Shown: piece after piece, positions 6,555-13,524 of the stretch
Numbering within the stretch: the stretch's first letter is position 1
How the letters are laid out: every line of letters starts with the position of its first letter
Source of the DNA: JAHDFB01 sp964607315
GTDB lineage: Bacteria; Bacteroidota; Bacteroidia; Chitinophagales; Saprospiraceae
Length of the DNA stretch: 14,496 nt
Direction: 5' to 3'
Assembly (NCBI GenBank): GCA_964607315.1
Contig: CAZSKA010000074.1
Span: forward strand, 1-14,496
Made by a program: the position numbers and the translations under genes
The notes under the pieces: model-generated
What the model was told of the DNA's origin: nothing
Databases searched by the model: none
What the model saw: only the letters and a program-made list of their open reading frames with translations

Positions 6555-7736
6555 TTAATTTCTTTCAAATACTCTTATGTAATCAACTATCATACGTTGT
6601 GGAAATTCTGTAGTAGCGTCGGGATTTCCTGGCCATAATCCACCCACTGCAATATTAAAAATGAAGAAGAATGGCGCATTGAAAGGATAATCTCCATTTA
6701 CATTAGAAGGTTGAATATTGAAATATTCTACATCATTCACAAACCAACGAATTCGATTAAGTTCCCATACTATACTAAATACATGATATTCATCAATGAA
6801 CTTTTTTCCTGTTAATTGAAAATCATTTCCATTATTAAAACTGAATGATTGACCTTGAGGTCCCCAATGGGCCGTTCCATGCACTTTACTAGGTTCATGA
6901 CCTACTAGTTCCATGATATCAATCTCTCCACAATGCGGCCAACCCACAACATCAATATTATCTCCTAACATCCATAGAGCCGGCCATATACCCTGCCCTT
7001 CTGGTAAAATAGCACGAATATCAACACGCCCAAATTGGAAATCTTGTTTATCTTTTGTTATCATTCTAGCTGACGTATATGGAGCACCTTCAAAATTCTC
7101 TTCTATTGCTTCTATTACTAGATTACCTTCGGAGATATAACTGTTTTTTGTGTTAGCAGTATAATGCTGTAATTCCTGATTTCCCCAGCCGCCTGCGCCC
7201 ATTTCATGGGTCCAATCACCTGTATTAATGGAATTACCATCAAATTCATCTTGCCATACTAGCGTATATCCTCCATAAGCTTCAGGCGTTGCATAACCAT
7301 CTTCTGGAATTTCAAAATCCGTATCTTCATTTCTAATAGTTGCCGTACCTGTAGACTTTAATACCTTAGCATTTACCACATTAGAAATGACCATAAAAAA
7401 TTGCTCGTCTGGCTCTAATGATTCATCACCAACAATCTCTACATCAATACTTAATGAAGTAGTACCTGGAGAAAAAGTCAATGTTCCACTTGTTGGAATA
7501 AAGTCATCGTTTTCCTCAGCTGTATCTTCATCAGTAGCATAATTTAATGTTACTTCTTGATCTGTTGCCTCAGTAAGTTGGACCTGAAAAGTTATAAAAT
7601 TATTTTCATTGGTTTCAAATTCAGAAACATCAAGAATTGTTATACTAGTTGATGGTTCTACATTATTCCCATTTCCATTTCTTTCACAGCCAAATAGTAC
7701 TATGGCCATCGCAAAAAACAATATTACCTTTTTCAT
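6555..7736 (-). CDS. GH16 laminarinase-type lipoprotein with Calx-beta domain
   Basis: A 393-residue lipoprotein. Its type II signal peptide has the lipobox LFGC with lipidated Cys17, followed by a short Asn/Gly linker. Residues about 30-137 form a Calx-beta domain (NYATDEDTAEENDDFIPTSG, then FSPGTTSLSIDV, then DESLEPDEQF), here a spacer or Ca-binding module. Residues about 155-391 form a GH16 jelly roll with the catalytic signature GEIDIMELVGH: nucleophile Glu271, Asp273 and acid/base Glu276. IWPALWML and FNIAVGGLWPGNP are typical of bacterial endo-beta-1,3-glucanases (laminarinases, GH16 subfamily 3 type). The reaction is endo-hydrolysis of beta-1,3 (or mixed 1,3/1,4) glucan, probably at the cell surface. 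It is the first gene of the glucanase operon. The upstream gap is long, and no clean promoter box is seen. The GH16 assignment is firm; the exact linkage specificity is inferred. Confidence 0.93.
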   Translation of the reverse strand: MKKVILFFAMAIVLFGCERNGNGNNVEPSTSITILDVSEFETNENNFITFQVQLTEATDQEVTLNYATDEDTAEENDDFIPTSGTLTFSPGTTSLSIDVEIVGDESLEPDEQFFMVISNVVNAKVLKSTGTATIRNEDTDFEIPEDGYATPEAYGGYTLVWQDEFDGNSINTGDWTHEMGAGGWGNQELQHYTANTKNSYISEGNLVIEAIEENFEGAPYTSARMITKDKQDFQFGRVDIRAILPEGQGIWPALWMLGDNIDVVGWPHCGEIDIMELVGHEPSKVHGTAHWGPQGQSFSFNNGNDFQLTGKKFIDEYHVFSIVWELNRIRWFVNDVEYFNIQPSNVNGDYPFNAPFFFIFNIAVGGLWPGNPDATTEFPQRMIVDYIRVFERN

Positions 7737-8037
7737 ATATTTAATTTGATCATTTATTTCATAATATAACGACTAAACAAAACGGTTGTTTTTTGTTATT
7801 TGTCGTTCAACTTCTTCCTCTACATAAAGTTATTAATTAACTCATTGTAGTCTGTTAAAAACAATCTCAGACAACATACTACCATATTATGGTTGGTTAG
7901 AGAGATATGAATAATTAGAGTTACTTGGAAAGAATCAAATATAAAAAAAGATTATAAAATCTACTATTAAATAAAGAGCTTAATGGATGATTTGTTGGCT
8001 CGCTTTTATTTATGTAAATTTATGCAGGAGTGTATCG

Positions 8038-8460
8038 TTTAATCCGCATTATGCAATAGAAAATCTATTACCACCTGAAACACCTTTGAAATAAGAACTT
8101 CACCAACTTTTGTTCATTCACCAGCCAAAGGCATTAGTGAGACTATTGATGGGGCGTCACAAGTTAATGCTAAAGTGTTACAGGTAATGATTTATTCGCA
8201 AAAAGTTGTTATACCAATTTAACTCCATAATGTCGCATTTCTTTTTACTTAATCTTTCCATTTCTTCCTTAAAAAGCCTCGCCGTAACTACTGTTATGCC
8301 TACGTTTTTAACTCGAACTAGAAAAATTAAGTGTCAAAATTTTATACGACATTTTGAAATTAAATTGGTATTATTTTTTTGGCATTGCAGGTCTTCTGCC
8401 TTCCAAAGTTTTGATTGTCAGACAGGCATAACCAAGTTCTATTGCATAATGTGGGTTTAA
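8038..8460. mobile_element. MITE-like or decayed insertion element (outer inverted repeats)
   Basis: The outer arms are 8038-8061 and 8437-8460. They match in 21 of 24 positions as inverted repeats, including a perfect 15-bp core, CATTATGCAATAGAA (8047-8061) against its complement (8437-8451). The arms bound 423 bp with no intact transposase. In 8038-8180 the + strand reads coherently in places (for example NPHYAIENLLPPETPLK followed by a stop), which may be decayed coding sequence. No target-site duplication can be fixed by eye. The call as a mobile-element remnant is inferred from paired ends and the lack of genes. The alternative is a pair of regulatory or structural repeats. Confidence 0.5.
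8211..8371. repeat. Inner imperfect inverted repeat, nested in the larger element
   Basis: The arms are 8211-8235 and 8347-8371, 22 of 25 positions complementary. Each has ATACCAATTTAA, a 6-nt divergent spacer and AATGTCG in the same order and spacing. Equal spacing of two conserved blocks argues for true terminal repeats rather than chance. The enclosed 161 bp contains, on the - strand, a short frame starting MSYKILTLNF within the right arm and, in another frame, a 51-codon open stretch (8333-8181) ending at a stop outside the left arm. A frameshifted remnant gene is possible but not shown. Confidence 0.5.
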
Positions 8461-8484
8461 TTTTTTTTGGGTTAAACCCAAAAA
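8452..8484. repeat. Overlapping palindromes of the TTGGG...CCCAA type
   Basis: TTTTTGGGTT and AACCCAAAAA (8464-8484) form a perfect 10-bp palindrome around one base. The right half, TTAAACCCA (8472-8480), is also a perfect complement of TGGGTTTAA (8452-8460), so two mutually exclusive hairpins can form. The second of these reaches into the end of the element at 8038-8460. Confidence 0.6.
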
Positions 8485-8491
8485 GTCTTAT

Positions 8492-8526
8492 AAAAAAAAG
8501 CACCTCCACAAATTGTGAAGGTGCTT
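8492..8526 (-). terminator. Rho-independent terminator of the DUF937-OmpA gene
   Basis: Read on the - strand, AAGCACCTTCACAA pairs with the following TTGTGGAGGTGCTT over about 14 bp with one mismatch and continues into a run of T (complement of 8499-8492). It lies about 50 nt after the stop codon at 8575. Confidence 0.88.
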
Positions 8527-8574
8527 CATTTCGTCTATTTCAAATTATATTACAAACAAGTTTGCAATATAAAT

Positions 8575-10275
8575 TTACTCCTCTGTTGTAACTTCTATCT
8601 TGTTATCTCCAGATCCCATTCCTTTAAAAGAAATTTGTTTTTTATTTACCCCTAAAGTAACAAGCATATCGTGAACTACATTTGCTCTAAGTTTTGAAAG
8701 AGCCTTATTTTTCAGGTTTCCTCCACCATCATTCGTATAACCTCTTACAACAACTTTACCATCTGCATTTGATGCTAGCGCAGCTGCAAGACCTTCAAGT
8801 TCATTTTTACTGAAATTTGTAATTCTACTGCCATCTTCTGTAAACTCAATATTAGAAAGCGAATATGCTGAAGTAGCTCCTTCTGACTTACTTATCATTC
8901 CAGAGAATAAGCTAGTCATTGCATCTTTTGTTTTTCCCGCAGCATCTCCCATTGCATCTTTTGCAGCACCTGCAGCATCACCCATCTTCCCAGCAGCACC
9001 TTTCAACATGTTTACAAACTTAGACCAAGCTCTACCTAGTTTATTACCTTGTGCATCGTAGAAAAATCCGTTTTTAACTTCAAATTCTCCAGCTTTAGAC
9101 ACGATATTTCCATCTGCATCTACAAGATCTCCAGCATCATTCAACATTAATTTCGTACCACTATACTTTCCTAAGAATGACTTTATTCTATTTAATAAAG
9201 AAGAAGGAACTTTTCCAGCTTCTACCAAAATACTACCGTCTTCTCCTACAATGTTACCATCTGCATCAAGCGCATAATTATTTCCTGATAAGATTACTTT
9301 ACCATCTGCGTCTACAAAATCTCCATTCGCATTTAATGTTGCTTTAGAAAGATCATATCCGCCTTCCGGAGCCTTCACCATCATCTTTTTGTCATCCATC
9401 ATTTCTCCCTTGTCCATCATTTCACCTTTATCCATCATTTCTCCCTTATCTGATGTCATTTCACCTTTATCCATCATTTCTCCCTTATCAGATGTCATAT
9501 CACCCTTATGCATTTCTGTTTTGTCTCCATGATCATGACCGTCTGCGTGGTCGTGGTCGTGATCTCCACCACACATACCAAACTTCGATAATGCGAAAAC
9601 AATTGCTCCTATTAGTAGTATTGGCAGTAACCATTTCCACCAGCCTCCTCCGCCATTTCCGTCATTTCCTCCGCCTGTTACAGCAGATGTTGCCGCTGAA
9701 GTTGCAGATGATGCAGTTGATCCTACTTTAGATGCAGCATTTCCTGCGAAACCTAACAGACCAGACATTCCCGGAATCATCCCAGAAATACTTGATTTTT
9801 GATCATTTAAATAAGAGCTTAACTTGTTTGCTCCCCATTTGTTTTTGAACACCATTCCCGCTAATTTATTCATAACGATTGGTGCTAAAAATTTCATCAA
9901 CATAGATCCACCAGCCTTCTTAAGACCAGTCATTCCTATTAATTTATCTAAGATTCCATCTTGCTTGTTACCGAATAAAGAACCTAATAGATCTCCTCCA
10001 CCGCTAAGTAGAGACTTACTTTTATCAGCATTACCTAGAACTCCTAACAAATCATCAACCCCCATATCTCCCATGCCTTTGTTTTTGAATATATCAAGTA
10101 AGCCACTTGCTCCTGATTCTGTATTCCCTTTGGATATTAATCCGCCGATAATAGCTGGTAAAAATTTTCCTATTGCAGAACCCGTACTAGAAGAATCGAG
10201 TCCTATTAATGAAGATGCTTTGTCTATTACAGCATCTGTTAACATTGACTTTACACTGTCAAATAAAGTAGTCAT
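8575..10275 (-). CDS. DUF937 – TM – metal-ligand-rich linker – OmpA-like envelope protein
   Basis: A 566-residue protein without a signal peptide. Residues 1 to about 175 are a Gly/Leu-rich helical DUF937 (YidB-like) domain (MTTLFDSVKSMLTDAV... KFLPAIIGGLISKG). A Ser/Ala/Gly linker follows, then one membrane segment (about 212-233, WWKWLLPILLIGAIVFAL). After it come a His/Asp cluster (238-249) and Met/Lys/Glu repeats of the MMDKGEM type (259-297). Residues about 310-412 hold several DADGxI/V units and 424-455 an Ala-rich amphipathic stretch. Residues about 468-566 are an OmpA-like peptidoglycan-binding domain (GYTNDGGGN, ALSKLRANVVHDML, GVNKKQISFKGMGSGD). Acidic residues after the membrane segment suggest N-in, C-out: cytoplasmic DUF937, and a periplasmic linker reaching the wall. 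The family is recognised but the function is not known; a role in metal handling is speculation. It is followed by its own terminator. Confidence 0.85.
   Translation of the reverse strand: MTTLFDSVKSMLTDAVIDKASSLIGLDSSSTGSAIGKFLPAIIGGLISKGNTESGASGLLDIFKNKGMGDMGVDDLLGVLGNADKSKSLLSGGGDLLGSLFGNKQDGILDKLIGMTGLKKAGGSMLMKFLAPIVMNKLAGMVFKNKWGANKLSSYLNDQKSSISGMIPGMSGLLGFAGNAASKVGSTASSATSAATSAVTGGGNDGNGGGGWWKWLLPILLIGAIVFALSKFGMCGGDHDHDHADGHDHGDKTEMHKGDMTSDKGEMMDKGEMTSDKGEMMDKGEMMDKGEMMDDKKMMVKAPEGGYDLSKATLNANGDFVDADGKVILSGNNYALDADGNIVGEDGSILVEAGKVPSSLLNRIKSFLGKYSGTKLMLNDAGDLVDADGNIVSKAGEFEVKNGFFYDAQGNKLGRAWSKFVNMLKGAAGKMGDAAGAAKDAMGDAAGKTKDAMTSLFSGMISKSEGATSAYSLSNIEFTEDGSRITNFSKNELEGLAAALASNADGKVVVRGYTNDGGGNLKNKALSKLRANVVHDMLVTLGVNKKQISFKGMGSGDNKIEVTTEE
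9385..9501 (-). repeat. In-gene tandem repeats encoding MDKGEM units
   Basis: This stretch encodes residues 259-297 of the DUF937-OmpA protein. It is built from near-identical 18-nt units (M-D-K-G-E-M) with a related 12-residue higher-order unit containing TSDKGEM. Such units readily change copy number, so the linker length may differ between strains. Confidence 0.75.
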
Positions 10276-10327
10276 AAAAATTGATTGAAAATGAGTTAAA
10301 AATAAATCCAGATGTGCGTAACTATAT

Positions 10328-10335
10328 CAAAAATA
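10328..10335 (-). promoter_or_regulatory. -7 promoter box upstream of the DUF937-OmpA gene
   Basis: On the - strand TATTTTTG (10335-10328) fully matches TAnnTTTG, 52 nt before the ATG at 10275. No clear -33 TTTG is seen at the expected distance, so support is from one box only. Confidence 0.4.
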
Positions 10336-10429
10336 AGAATTTATATAAAAAAGTTCCTATAATATTTGAAATGTTAGAATCCTCATCCATTAATTAGACT
10401 AGCCTTTTTTTTAACAGTCACATCTTTTT

Positions 10430-12460
10430 TTACATTTTTCTATATTTATCACACCATGCTATAGTATAGGCTACTTTGTTAATGAGATTACTTGGTCTTG
10501 ATGCAATTCCATGCGATGCTCCAGGAATTTCAACAAACATGGTCTCTATTTTCCTTAGTTTAAGTGCATGATAAAGCTGTTTTGCCTCACTTGGCGGTGT
10601 TCTTAGATCGTTCATTCCCACCATAACCATAGTTGGAGTTTCTATATTTCCTACCAACGAAACAGGTGAGAATTTCCAGTAGGTTTCTAAATTTTCCCAT
10701 GGTTGACCTGGATAACGATAATTTGCATAACCATAATAGTTATCTGCTACTAATGTTTTACTTATCCAGTTCATTACTGGCTTATGCACCACAGCTGCTT
10801 TAAATCTATTATTCTTACCAATAATCCAAGCTGTCATTATACCTCCTGCACTACCTCCTGTTACATATAATTGATCTTCAGAAGTTATTCCTCTTTTTAT
10901 TAATTCATCTACCCCATCCATCACATCATGGTAATCATCTCCAGGATAATTATTATAAAGTAAATCACCAAATTCTTCCCCATAACTCGTACTTCCTCTT
11001 GGATTTGGATAAAAAACCACATATCCTTTTGAAGCGTATAATTGTAATTCCGCAGTAAATCGCTCGCCATAATTAAGAATAGGACCTCCGTGGTTCTCTA
11101 TCAAGAGAGGACTTGGTTTTCCCTTTTCATATTCTGGCGGATAAATTACCCACCCTTGAATATCTCGCCCATCAACTGAAGATTTATATCTAACTTCTTC
11201 TACTTTACCCCATTCTATAACCTTATCAAGCTCTTTATTTACATTAGTCAATCTTGTTTCTTTTCCTTTTTTATTGACAATAACTAAGTCACCAAGATGG
11301 TATGGACTTGTCTTTGTATAAACTATTTGTCCTTTAGGGCTCACATCCATTTGGCCACTTGCATAAGGTCTCCCCACAGTTGTTCCTCCCATGTCTTCAG
11401 CAATATCTTTGAAAAGTCCAGCATTCGTTATGCTTGCAATTTTTGTCACCCCAAAATCATCATAACTTATAACGATTCCCTTACTATCTTCCCTCCATTC
11501 ATAGCTCTTTATACTCCTATCTATATCTTCTGACCATATGGTTTTTCCATTTCCATTAATATCCATTACGTAAAGCTTGGTAAGTTGATATGTTCTTATC
11601 TTATCATCATAACCCGTATAAGCAATATACTTACCATCTGGAGAAACTTTTGGATTGGACTCGGGTCCAAAGTTTGTTGTCAATTGTGCTATTTCTTGGC
11701 TTTCTACGTTGACTTTATAGACATTTGAATTACTGAATTGGTATTCTCTATCTGCTTCTCTATTTGCTGAAAACACAATGTGTTTATTATCTTTCATCCA
11801 AGAGATTCCACCGAAATGATTATAATCACCTGAAGTACACTGTCTTACTTTCCCACCATCTGATGGAATCAAAAAGATATGTGTAAAGCCATCTTTAATG
11901 TAACCACGTCCATCGGATTCATGATTTAGTTTTGTAGTTAGTCTAGGTTTTTCTGCCCACTTTGCCCCTTTAGGAGGCTTGATTTGTTCTACTGCAATTT
12001 TTGGGCTCTTACCTGCCACAAACATTTTGAAAGCAATGTATTCATCATTAGGTGACCATATTAGACTGGAAGGAGAAGATTCTAATTGGGATATATTAGC
12101 AATTACACCACTTTCTCTCCATAGCACGTGAATTTCAGATCCAGCTTCAGTTCTACTTGAAAATGCAATTCGACTGCCGTCATGCGACCATTCAGCTTGC
12201 GATTCCTCATTCGTAAGATTTGTGAGTTTTCTATTACCAGTTCCATCTGAATTGATTATCCAAAGCTCTCCTACTCTTCTATCTTTCATGATATCAAAGG
12301 AATTCTTTGTATAAATTATTTCTTTTCCATCAGGAGAAATTTTAGGATTAGTGACGTATTGCAAATCGAATACATCATTATAATCAAATGGTCTTTTTTC
12401 TATTTGAGAAAAAAGAGTACATGTAAATACAAGCAGAAAAATAGTTAATACAGACCTCAT
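10430..12460 (-). CDS. Exported S9-family serine peptidase (prolyl oligopeptidase type)
   Basis: A 676-residue exported peptidase. The signal peptide is residues 1-19 (FLLVFTCTLFS before Q). Residues about 25-415 form a seven-bladed TolB/WD40-like propeller with repeated ISPDGKEIIYTK, WSHDGSRIAFSS and VSPDGKYIAYTG strands. Residues about 420-676 form the alpha/beta-hydrolase domain: oxyanion motif NHGG (456-459), PNPRGS, nucleophile Ser537 in GGSAGG, Asp618 in GMNDLR and His650 in GASHG. All three catalytic residues are present, and the length is normal for dipeptidyl- or acylaminoacyl-peptidase-like S9 enzymes. It probably cleaves short peptides in the periplasm. Whether it is a prolyl dipeptidase, an oligopeptidase or an acylaminoacyl peptidase cannot be decided here. 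It stands alone: 154 bp separate it from the next gene downstream and 201 bp from the acetyltransferase upstream. Confidence 0.93.
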   Translation of the reverse strand: MRSVLTIFLLVFTCTLFSQIEKRPFDYNDVFDLQYVTNPKISPDGKEIIYTKNSFDIMKDRRVGELWIINSDGTGNRKLTNLTNEESQAEWSHDGSRIAFSSRTEAGSEIHVLWRESGVIANISQLESSPSSLIWSPNDEYIAFKMFVAGKSPKIAVEQIKPPKGAKWAEKPRLTTKLNHESDGRGYIKDGFTHIFLIPSDGGKVRQCTSGDYNHFGGISWMKDNKHIVFSANREADREYQFSNSNVYKVNVESQEIAQLTTNFGPESNPKVSPDGKYIAYTGYDDKIRTYQLTKLYVMDINGNGKTIWSEDIDRSIKSYEWREDSKGIVISYDDFGVTKIASITNAGLFKDIAEDMGGTTVGRPYASGQMDVSPKGQIVYTKTSPYHLGDLVIVNKKGKETRLTNVNKELDKVIEWGKVEEVRYKSSVDGRDIQGWVIYPPEYEKGKPSPLLIENHGGPILNYGERFTAELQLYASKGYVVFYPNPRGSTSYGEEFGDLLYNNYPGDDYHDVMDGVDELIKRGITSEDQLYVTGGSAGGIMTAWIIGKNNRFKAAVVHKPVMNWISKTLVADNYYGYANYRYPGQPWENLETYWKFSPVSLVGNIETPTMVMVGMNDLRTPPSEAKQLYHALKLRKIETMFVEIPGASHGIASRPSNLINKVAYTIAWCDKYRKM

Positions 12461-12523
12461 ATGATATTTGGCTTTAGAAGATTAAGAGGTAAATATAATT
12501 TTTAATGGGGATGATTCATTTTT

Positions 12524-12544
12524 TTTTGGGCTTTAAGCCCAAAA
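12524..12544. repeat. Palindrome TTTTGGGCTT-T-AAGCCCAAAA
   Basis: A perfect 10-bp inverted repeat around one T, 64 nt upstream of the S9 peptidase start and 118 nt after the acetyltransferase stop. It shares the TTTGGGCT...AGCCCAAA core with palindromes at 4034-4051 and 6495-6512 and, with T for C, at 8464-8484. It could be an operator, a hairpin that ends acetyltransferase transcription, or a dispersed repeat. On + or - the arm ends in a short run of T or A. Confidence 0.6.
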
Positions 12545-12661
12545 TTCTTAGAAATATGGTGGTGATATAAACGGATACTTATAGGAACGAGGGTGTTGTT
12601 CTTTTAATTAAAACTAAGCCAGATCTTGGGTATCTAGCGTTTTCTGAAGGGCATGCTTTGA

Positions 12662-13435
12662 TCAAACTATGTTATATGGCGTATCTATTTTGATATTAAA
12701 TTCATTTTGTAGCACTTCTTTGAGTTTTTCATCACTATCAATTTGATTTATTTCAATTAATCCGTTGTGCTTAACTTTATAAGTGTTGTTGAAAATTGTT
12801 TTTCTTCCGCTTTCTGTAGGAATTGTGCAGATTCTATTTTTAACAAAATATGATTCAATTGATGTTTGTTTCCACTCATTCTGCTTTATAAAATCGTTTC
12901 GCGTTCTTGGCGAAATATCAAATTTATATTTTATACTAAAGGTATTAGAATCAATCAAAGATTCACTGAGATGATATCCGGTTGACTCTATTCTTTTAAT
13001 CTCATATTTTTTGAATTTATCTAATTGAATATCTTGAGATTCTATTTTTAAAGGCTCTATAAACAAATCTCCAAATCCTACATCAGCTAGGAACAAATTA
13101 TCAAGTTTTACTACTATTGCCATATGATCGAATTCAGGTCCAAATTTGTCGTTATCAAATATTTTTGCTGAAATCAAGTAATTTTCAAATCCAATTTGGC
13201 TTAGAAATTCGGAGAACAATAGGTTTAATTCGTAGCAATAACCTCCTCGCCTTTTTTCAATAACTTTTTGATAAATTTCTTTTACATCTAAATTAATTCG
13301 TCTTTTTAACTGAACGTCAATTGCTTCGAAAGGAATTGACATGACATGGCATTTGTGAAGCATTTTAAGACAATCCAGACTTAATTCAATTTCCGATTGA
13401 AAATTTATTCGTTCAATATATTTATCGATGTTCAA
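12662..13435 (-). CDS. Arylamine N-acetyltransferase (NAT family)
   Basis: A 257-residue cytoplasmic enzyme of normal length for the family. The catalytic triad is visible: Cys67 in RRGGYCYE, His104 in FDHMAIV and Asp118 in LADVGFG. The N-terminal helices with IPFEAIDVQL (34-43) also fit. NAT enzymes transfer an acetyl group from acetyl-CoA to arylamines, hydrazines or related small amines through the active-site Cys. The physiological substrate in bacteria is usually unknown, and some relatives act in secondary metabolism. The C-terminal third (about 150-257) is Lys/Asn/Ile-rich and less conserved, as is common. It starts 89 nt after the stop of the LRR lipoprotein gene, on the same strand, with a possible structured leader between them (13462-13499). 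I see no promoter box in that gap, so read-through from the lipoprotein gene is possible. The S9 peptidase downstream seems unrelated. Confidence 0.9.
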   Translation of the reverse strand: MNIDKYIERINFQSEIELSLDCLKMLHKCHVMSIPFEAIDVQLKRRINLDVKEIYQKVIEKRRGGYCYELNLLFSEFLSQIGFENYLISAKIFDNDKFGPEFDHMAIVVKLDNLFLADVGFGDLFIEPLKIESQDIQLDKFKKYEIKRIESTGYHLSESLIDSNTFSIKYKFDISPRTRNDFIKQNEWKQTSIESYFVKNRICTIPTESGRKTIFNNTYKVKHNGLIEINQIDSDEKLKEVLQNEFNIKIDTPYNIV

Positions 13436-13461
13436 GTCATTTCATTTTATACTGTATAACG

Positions 13462-13499
13462 TTGTCGAAGTATGTGACGTGCGACAAAGGAACACGTCA
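13462..13499. other. Interleaved inverted repeats, possible RNA pseudoknot upstream of NAT gene
   Basis: Two perfect stems alternate: TTGTCG (13462-13467) with CGACAA (13482-13487), and TGACGTG (13475-13481) with CACGTCA (13493-13499). The order A-B-A'-B' with B and A' directly abutting, a 7-nt and a 5-nt connecting loop, fits an H-type pseudoknot in RNA from either strand. On the - strand it lies 27-64 nt before the acetyltransferase ATG. The function is unknown. It could be a leader element, an intercistronic stability element or a recombination-site remnant. Confidence 0.45.
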
Positions 13500-13524
13500 T
13501 CATTACTGCTTATTACCTTCCGTA

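Larger units (their letters stand above)
7737..8574. other. Long gene-free region with element-like repeats
   Basis: These 838 bases lie between the glucanase operon and the DUF937-OmpA gene and contain no convincing gene. From 7737 to about 8037 I see only AT-rich sequence with a short palindrome, ACCATA-T-TATGGT (7881-7893), and a near-palindrome, AACAAAAC/GTTTTTTGTT (7776-7797), about 40-60 nt before the GH16 start. From 8038 to 8460 there is a nested inverted-repeat element, then a palindrome at 8464-8484 and a terminator at 8492-8526. Confidence 0.7.

Noticed and set aside
7776..7797. Operator-like near-palindrome before the GH16 gene
   Set aside because: The arms differ in length and are built mostly from A/T runs, so chance cannot be excluded. 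Mentioned only in the region description.
8206..8460. 84-codon open frame on the + strand in the large gap
   Set aside because: It lies wholly within the inverted-repeat element, starts beside the inner arm and ends at the outer arm. No recognisable domain or signal, so read as chance.
9385..9501. CRISPR-like array
   Set aside because: The repeats are contiguous, without unique spacers, and encode a regular MDKGEM peptide in frame.
9453..10288. Open frames on the + strand opposite the DUF937-OmpA gene
   Set aside because: They are mirror frames of a gene with strong domain evidence and biased, repetitive codons.
13436..13524. Integron attC-like site between the LRR and acetyltransferase genes
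   Set aside because: GTATAAC and a hairpin are present, but the core sites RYYYAAC and GTTRRRY do not both match and no integrase is seen. Kept only as an RNA-structure candidate.
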